From: Planctomycetales bacterium
Lineage (GTDB): Bacteria; Planctomycetota; UBA11346
NCBI GenBank assembly: GCA_025362255.1
Contig: JANYGY010000260.1
Location: 1-10,967, forward strand
Direction: 5' to 3'
Length of the DNA stretch: 10,967 bases
Part shown: positions 7,706 to 10,967 of the stretch, one piece after another
Layout of the letters: every line of letters begins with the position of its first letter
Numbering within the stretch: the stretch's first letter is position 1
The notes under the pieces: model-generated
What the model was told of the DNA's origin: nothing
Databases searched by the model: none
What the model saw: the letters and a program-made list of their open reading frames with translations, nothing else
Made by a program: the position numbers and the translations under genes

Positions 7706-8542
7706 ATGGACGATATTTTCGAGTCCTTGCGCCTCACCCGGGTGGAAAGTGGGAGTGGCACCGCGCAGGTCGCCTACGTGCACCGCAAGTGCATTCCCTT
7801 CGCCATCCTGGTGCAGTCGATCCGCGGTTCGTACCGAGTGTCCGCCGAGGGGCGGCACATCACGGTCGCGGCCGGAAACTGTGCCCTGATCGCCGCCGAC
7901 GTGCCGGTGACCTTCGATCATCGCACGGCCGCGACCGGCGGATTAGCTGCCAACTGGCTGCATATCCAGGCGGTGGTTGCCGACGCGCTCGATCCGTGCG
8001 CACTCGTCATCACGCCACACCTCATCAGCGGTACCCGGGCTGAACACATCGGCACCCTGCTCGGTGACTTGCAGACGCGAACCGGCGGTGAAACAGCCGA
8101 CCGTTTTTCGCGGCTCGGCTTGGCGGCCCTGGCGCTCGGCGAAGCGTTGAGCGCCGCGCCTGCCCATCCGCAGGCCGGCGAGCGGCTCGCCACCGCCACC
8201 CGATTTGCCCCGCTCAGCACGTGGCTACGCGCCAATCTGCACCGACCGCTGACGCTCGACGACATCGCCGAAGCCGCCGAACTCTCGCGCTCGCGGCTTC
8301 ATGCGCTCATTGGCCAGCACCTGAAACGCACCCCGATGGCGTGGGTCAAGGAACTGCGCCTGCGTGCCGCCGCCCACCAGCTGCTGACCACCGATGCCAA
8401 TGTCGCAGCGGTGGCCGAGGCCACCGGCTTCGCCAATCCATTTCATTTCAGTCGCGAATTCGTCCGCCGTTATCATGCACCACCGAGTCGCTACCGCGCT
8501 CAACAGAGTTGGGACACCGGTAAAACCGCGGTTTCATCCTAA
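7706..8542 (+). CDS. AraC-family transcriptional regulator (second copy)
   Basis: The 278-residue protein has an N-terminal ligand-sensing region of about 160 residues (beta-rich to about 115, with GSYRVSAEGRHITVAAGNCALIA at 41-63 as the cupin-like core, then helical) and a C-terminal AraC DNA-binding domain. The first helix-turn-helix is at about 183-204 (LDDIAEAAELSRSRLHALIGQ) and the second at 233-254, ending in the signature GFANPFHFSREFVRRYH. It is only distantly like the first AraC protein in the window. As it is divergent from the ThuA-like/dehydrogenase operon across an AT-rich, palindrome-bearing gap, it is probably that operon's activator, and it may read through into the transporter gene 40 bases downstream. 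No strong Shine-Dalgarno site precedes ATG at 7706. The last 12 residues beyond the domain (after YRAQQ) are not conserved-looking. Confidence 0.93.
   Translation: MDDIFESLRLTRVESGSGTAQVAYVHRKCIPFAILVQSIRGSYRVSAEGRHITVAAGNCALIAADVPVTFDHRTAATGGLAANWLHIQAVVADALDPCALVITPHLISGTRAEHIGTLLGDLQTRTGGETADRFSRLGLAALALGEALSAAPAHPQAGERLATATRFAPLSTWLRANLHRPLTLDDIAEAAELSRSRLHALIGQHLKRTPMAWVKELRLRAAAHQLLTTDANVAAVAEATGFANPFHFSREFVRRYHAPPSRYRAQQSWDTGKTAVSS
8523..8534. repeat. Palindrome AAACCGCGGTTT at the end of the second AraC gene
   Basis: A perfect 12-base palindrome lies in the last codons of the AraC gene, 49 bases before the transporter start. With no loop it is not a terminator stem. It could be a binding site acting on the transporter gene, or chance within GC-rich coding sequence. 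Confidence 0.3.
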
Positions 8543-8582
8543 TTTTATTTTTTCCAAAGATCCTCTACCCCAACCGCGCTCT

Positions 8583-9509
8583 ATGCACCTCACCTCGACT
8601 TTTTTTTCAAGGTTCAACGTTACCAGACCGGATCTCCTCGCGTTGCTCGGCGTCGCAATCTTCGCCGGAACCTATCCCGCCACCCGAATGGCGGTGATCG
8701 GGGGCATCGACCCGCTGCTCAATGCGACCTGTCGGATCATGGGGGCCGGGGCGTTGGCGGCTTTGGTGCTGCGAATTGCCCACCTGACGGGATCAACGGT
8801 CACCAAGCCATCACGCGCTGAGCTCATTCCCTTGCTGGCGGTCGGCGTGGGGGTCGGACTTATTTTTCCGCTCGGCCTGGGCTACGCGCTGCGCAGCGTC
8901 CCGGCAAGTCATGGGGCGGTGGTGATGGCCGCGTTGCCGCTGGTGACGACCCTGTACTCGTGTCTGCGTGGGCATGCGTGGCCCAGCCGACGCTTCTGGT
9001 TCGCAGGATGCGGCGCTTCGCTCTTGGTGATCGCCTTCAGTTGGCGTCACGCACCAGCCACCGGACACCCCGGAGACACAGGATTTTCTGACCTGCTGTT
9101 GATCCTCGCGATGTTCGGCGCCGCCGTCGGCTACGTTGAAGGCGCTCGACTCACCACTCCGCAACGCCCGGGTTGGCAGGTCATTTCATGGGCTCTGGTG
9201 TTGTTGTTCCCGGTGGTCTCGCCATGTGCGATCTGGTTCTTGATGACGGCTGGCCCAATCACCCCGGTCGCCTGGGTGGCACTTGGCTACGGCACCTTGT
9301 TCAGCATGTATCTGGGATTTTTCCCCTGGTACCGCGCGATGCAGCTCGCCGGCGTCGCACGCATCAGCCAATGGCAGTACCTGCAACCCTTCACCGCGAT
9401 CACCTATGCCGTGGTGCTGCTCAATGAGCACATCGACGGTATCGACCTGGCACTCGTCCTCGGCGTCATCCTGGCCATCGCGTGGGGCCGCCGACCAGCG
9501 AGCTCCTGA
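8583..9509 (+). CDS. EamA/DMT-superfamily membrane transporter
   Basis: The 308-residue protein is an inner-membrane carrier of the drug/metabolite transporter type, with about ten hydrophobic segments (for example near 18-38, 50-67, 81-103, 109-126, 138-153, 168-184, 199-222, 228-250, 261-279 and 286-301) forming two EamA repeats. The first repeat has the AIFAGTYPATRMAV start; the second keeps the family ending W-YRA-Q-GVARISQWQYLQPF then VLLNEHI (248-283). Such proteins export amino acids, sugars or small metabolites; the substrate is unknown. I start it at ATG 8583, 13-20 residues ahead of the first membrane segment. The frame is open farther upstream into the AraC gene, but an earlier start would add residues translated from that gene. 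No clear Shine-Dalgarno site is visible; the leader is AT-rich. It lies 40 bases downstream of the second AraC gene and is probably on the same transcript. Confidence 0.9.
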   Translation: MHLTSTFFSRFNVTRPDLLALLGVAIFAGTYPATRMAVIGGIDPLLNATCRIMGAGALAALVLRIAHLTGSTVTKPSRAELIPLLAVGVGVGLIFPLGLGYALRSVPASHGAVVMAALPLVTTLYSCLRGHAWPSRRFWFAGCGASLLVIAFSWRHAPATGHPGDTGFSDLLLILAMFGAAVGYVEGARLTTPQRPGWQVISWALVLLFPVVSPCAIWFLMTAGPITPVAWVALGYGTLFSMYLGFFPWYRAMQLAGVARISQWQYLQPFTAITYAVVLLNEHIDGIDLALVLGVILAIAWGRRPASS

Positions 9510-9615
9510 AGTTACAAAGACGACATAGACAGTGTCCGCCTTACGGGCGAAATCAGTTAGGCACACGTCCTGGCGATGCGGGTATCTGCTGCAATTCTAC
9601 GCCAAGGAAATTTTC
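9510..9615 (+). promoter_or_regulatory. Intergenic leader of the Pol X-like gene with ribosome site
   Basis: The gap of 106 bases holds an AAGGAAA ribosome binding site at 9604-9610, five bases before ATG 9616. This fixes the start of the following gene and rules out the in-frame GTG at 9532. A short stem CGCC/GGCG around TTACG near 9535-9548 has no T-run after it. No convincing sigma-70 or sigma-54 boxes are visible, so I cannot tell whether the gene has its own promoter or is read through from the transporter gene. Confidence 0.45.
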
Positions 9616-10707
9616 ATGGGTGGCAACGCACTAAAGCATCTTGATCCGATTCGCTTGACCTCTGCAGAGGTCATCGACCTCGTCCATCATCTGCATCGGA
9701 ACTGGCAGTTGGTTGATCACCGCCCGCTATACCTGGTGCCCTGGGTGGCAGAAAAACAAGATCACGGGGACATTGATGTGATCTGCGAGGCTCCGCCCGA
9801 GACGGTGATCCGATTTTGCCAGCTGATCGAGGCCAATGCCCAGGCCATCAGCCGCAATTCAGACGTACTCAGCGTGCCTGTGCCGCTGCCGTGGCAGTTG
9901 GGCCAAGCGACGCCGCGCATTGTCCAAGTTGATTTCATCTGCTGCGCTTCGGAAGAGGCGGCAGCCACACGATTCTTTTACGCTGGCGGCGACTTCGGCA
10001 TGCTCCTCGGCAGAGTTGCCGCGTGGCACGGCTTGGTGTTCGGCATGGATGGCTTGCGGTATCGCGCGGACCGTGACTGCGCGTGGCAAAGCGATGTGAA
10101 TCTGACGGCCGAGCCGAGCCAGATCCTTGCTGCCCTTGGCTATGCAGCGGCGATGCCCTGGCTCGACACCTACGACCGGATGTGGCGGTTCGTGCTGTCG
10201 AGCCCACTTGCCGGACCCTGGATGTTCATGCCGGCGGCAACCAACCACGAGAACCGCAGCCGCGACAAACAGCGGCGCAAAGTGGGCGATCTGCAAGACT
10301 GGTTAAGTGAAAATTATCCTGCTGATCTGGATCCGATCATTCCCCGGAAGACACCCTCCGAAGCACAATCCTGGGTCCGCGCACGATTCCCATCGATTGA
10401 ACTCGACGCCGTGCTGGAACACCAGAAAAAACGCTTTGAGCACGCGAAACTGCTCACCCGTCTGCTTGGCATGGGCGCCGTCGAGGATGTCATCGGCAAA
10501 GGTCATCCCCCGGAACTGCAAGGTGAACTCGTTCACGCGATGCAGGCCATGCTGCCATCTAAAGCGGAACGTGAGATCGCCATGGCCGATCCTTCCCGCT
10601 GGGCAGATATGATTCGACTGGCCCGAGCAGCTGCTGCAGCAGTGGCGTCGATGAAAGGGATTTCGCTCCGATCTGTACCCACGATTGCAGAATTTCAGAA
10701 ATTATAA
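9616..10707 (+). CDS. Pol X/Pol beta-like nucleotidyltransferase of uncertain function
   Basis: This 363-residue protein begins with GGNALKHL and has a nucleotidyltransferase core: HGDIDV at 50-55 (acidic D52 and D54) and VQVDFI at 104-109 (D106), the three carboxylates of the Pol beta superfamily. The stretch FFYAGGDFGMLLGRV (120-134) lines up without gaps with Pol beta YFTGSDIFNKNMR: G124, D126 and R133 match G274, D276 and R283. HGLVFGMDGL (138-147) and the following 'EPSQILAALGY' (166-176) match the end of a Pol X palm. The Gly-Ser that holds the triphosphate in Pol beta, 11 and 10 residues before D52, is here V41-P42. There is no 8-kDa lyase or HhH domain ahead of it, and no PHP domain behind. 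Residues 177-363 are mostly helical, with basic stretches (RSRDKQRRK at 214-222) and unknown fold. Nucleotide transfer to nucleic acid, tRNA or protein, or a degenerate non-catalytic role, are all possible. The start has a good AAGGAAA site. Confidence 0.72.
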   Translation: MGGNALKHLDPIRLTSAEVIDLVHHLHRNWQLVDHRPLYLVPWVAEKQDHGDIDVICEAPPETVIRFCQLIEANAQAISRNSDVLSVPVPLPWQLGQATPRIVQVDFICCASEEAAATRFFYAGGDFGMLLGRVAAWHGLVFGMDGLRYRADRDCAWQSDVNLTAEPSQILAALGYAAAMPWLDTYDRMWRFVLSSPLAGPWMFMPAATNHENRSRDKQRRKVGDLQDWLSENYPADLDPIIPRKTPSEAQSWVRARFPSIELDAVLEHQKKRFEHAKLLTRLLGMGAVEDVIGKGHPPELQGELVHAMQAMLPSKAEREIAMADPSRWADMIRLARAAAAAVASMKGISLRSVPTIAEFQKL

Positions 10708-10765
10708 AAAAAACGACGAAACCATCGTGGCGCTGCCGGCTGCGCACATTCCGCAGCCGGCAGCG
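10706..10765 (-). terminator. Rho-independent-type terminator of aspS
   Basis: A perfect 14-base GC-rich stem (arms 10731-10744 and 10752-10765) with a 7-base loop begins five bases beyond the aspS stop. On the minus strand it is followed, after 17 bases, by eight T (10713-10706). That spacing is longer than in a classical terminator, but a small ACGA/TCGT stem (10716-10728) lies between and may bring a second hairpin to the T-run. The T-run touches the stop codon of the convergent Pol X-like gene, so the hairpin probably serves aspS chiefly. On the plus strand only a TTTT at 10775 follows. Confidence 0.72.
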
Positions 10766-10769
10766 GTGC

Positions 10770-10967
10770 TCAGATTTTCGTCTGCGCCGCCACGACCAGG
10801 GCCAGTTCTTTCAGCTGCTTGTCGGCCACCGGGGTTGGGCAGTCGAGCATTTCATCGCGGGCTTTTTGATTTTTGGGGAAGGCGATGACGTCGCGGATGC
10901 TGTCGGCGCCGACCATCAGCATGATCATGCGATCGAGGCCAAAGGCCATGCCACCGTGCGGGGGCGC
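10770..10967 (-). CDS. aspS: Aspartyl-tRNA synthetase, C-terminal 65 residues (5' end outside window)
   Basis: Reading the minus strand from the right edge gives 65 residues and a TGA stop at 10770-10772. The fragment opens with PPHGGMAFGLDR, the class II motif 3 of AspRS (the terminal Arg contacts ATP), followed by MLMVGADSIRDVIAFPK and the closing 'P..VADKQLKEL' segment that is standard for bacterial AspRS. The enzyme charges tRNA-Asp (or tRNA-Asp and tRNA-Asn in non-discriminating forms) in the cytoplasm. The form cannot be decided from this part. The frame stays open to the window edge, so the gene continues beyond it. Confidence 0.95.
   Translation of the reverse strand, partial: APPHGGMAFGLDRMIMLMVGADSIRDVIAFPKNQKARDEMLDCPTPVADKQLKELALVVAAQTKI

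Noticed and set aside
8394..8582. Longer N-terminus of the EamA transporter starting inside the AraC gene
   Set aside because: The extra 63 residues are a shadow frame of the AraC DNA-binding domain and carry no membrane segment.
9532..9615. Longer N-terminus for the Pol X-like protein from GTG 9532
   Set aside because: The ATG at 9616 has AAGGAAA at the right distance, and the added residues look non-conserved.

Overview
The window is GC-rich bacterial chromosome, dense with genes and without tRNA, rRNA, CRISPR or insertion sequences. It lies between two housekeeping fragments: the 3' end of a probable tilS (tRNA-Ile lysidine synthase) on the left and the 3' end of aspS (aspartyl-tRNA synthetase) on the right. 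The gene mix (fused ThuA-like protein, Gfo/Idh/MocA and SDR oxidoreductases, AraC regulators of the sugar-sensing type, good Shine-Dalgarno sites in front of some genes and none in front of others) reminds me of Verrucomicrobiota, perhaps Opitutaceae. That placement is an impression from gene content and has not been tested.

Layout. 1-522 (+): tilS end. 542-2038 (-): a sigma-54-dependent activator with a GAFTGA loop and a Fis-type helix-turn-helix. 2161-2928 (-) and 2990-4045 (-): an SDR oxidoreductase and a Gfo/Idh/MocA oxidoreductase, with the Gfo gene first in transcription order. 4115-4957 (+): a divergent AraC regulator with a cupin-type sensor. 4996-6003 (-) and 6014-7615 (-): a tightly coupled pair, a double ThuA-domain protein followed by a medium-chain dehydrogenase without zinc ligands. 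7706-8542 (+): a second divergent AraC regulator. 8583-9509 (+): an EamA/DMT-type transporter. 9616-10707 (+): a DNA-polymerase-X-like nucleotidyltransferase of unusual form. 10770-10967 (-): the aspS end, with a strong terminator hairpin just beyond it.

How the genes may work together. Positions 2161 to 9509 look like a two-module carbohydrate or glycoside catabolic locus. Each module is a minus-strand oxidoreductase operon with an AraC activator reading away from it, and each divergent intergenic region holds a perfect palindrome that could be the operator. Gfo/Idh/MocA and ThuA proteins are linked in rhizobia (ThuA/ThuB) to oxidation of disaccharides to 3-keto sugars, so a pathway acting on an oxidised sugar or polyol, fed or emptied by the EamA carrier, is a fair inference. 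The substrate cannot be read from the sequence.

The best candidate for something undescribed is the 9616-10707 gene. It has the three catalytic carboxylates of the Pol beta superfamily and a recognisable Pol X 'YFTGS' region. It lacks the triphosphate-binding Gly-Ser, the lyase and the HhH domains, and carries about 185 C-terminal residues that I do not recognise.
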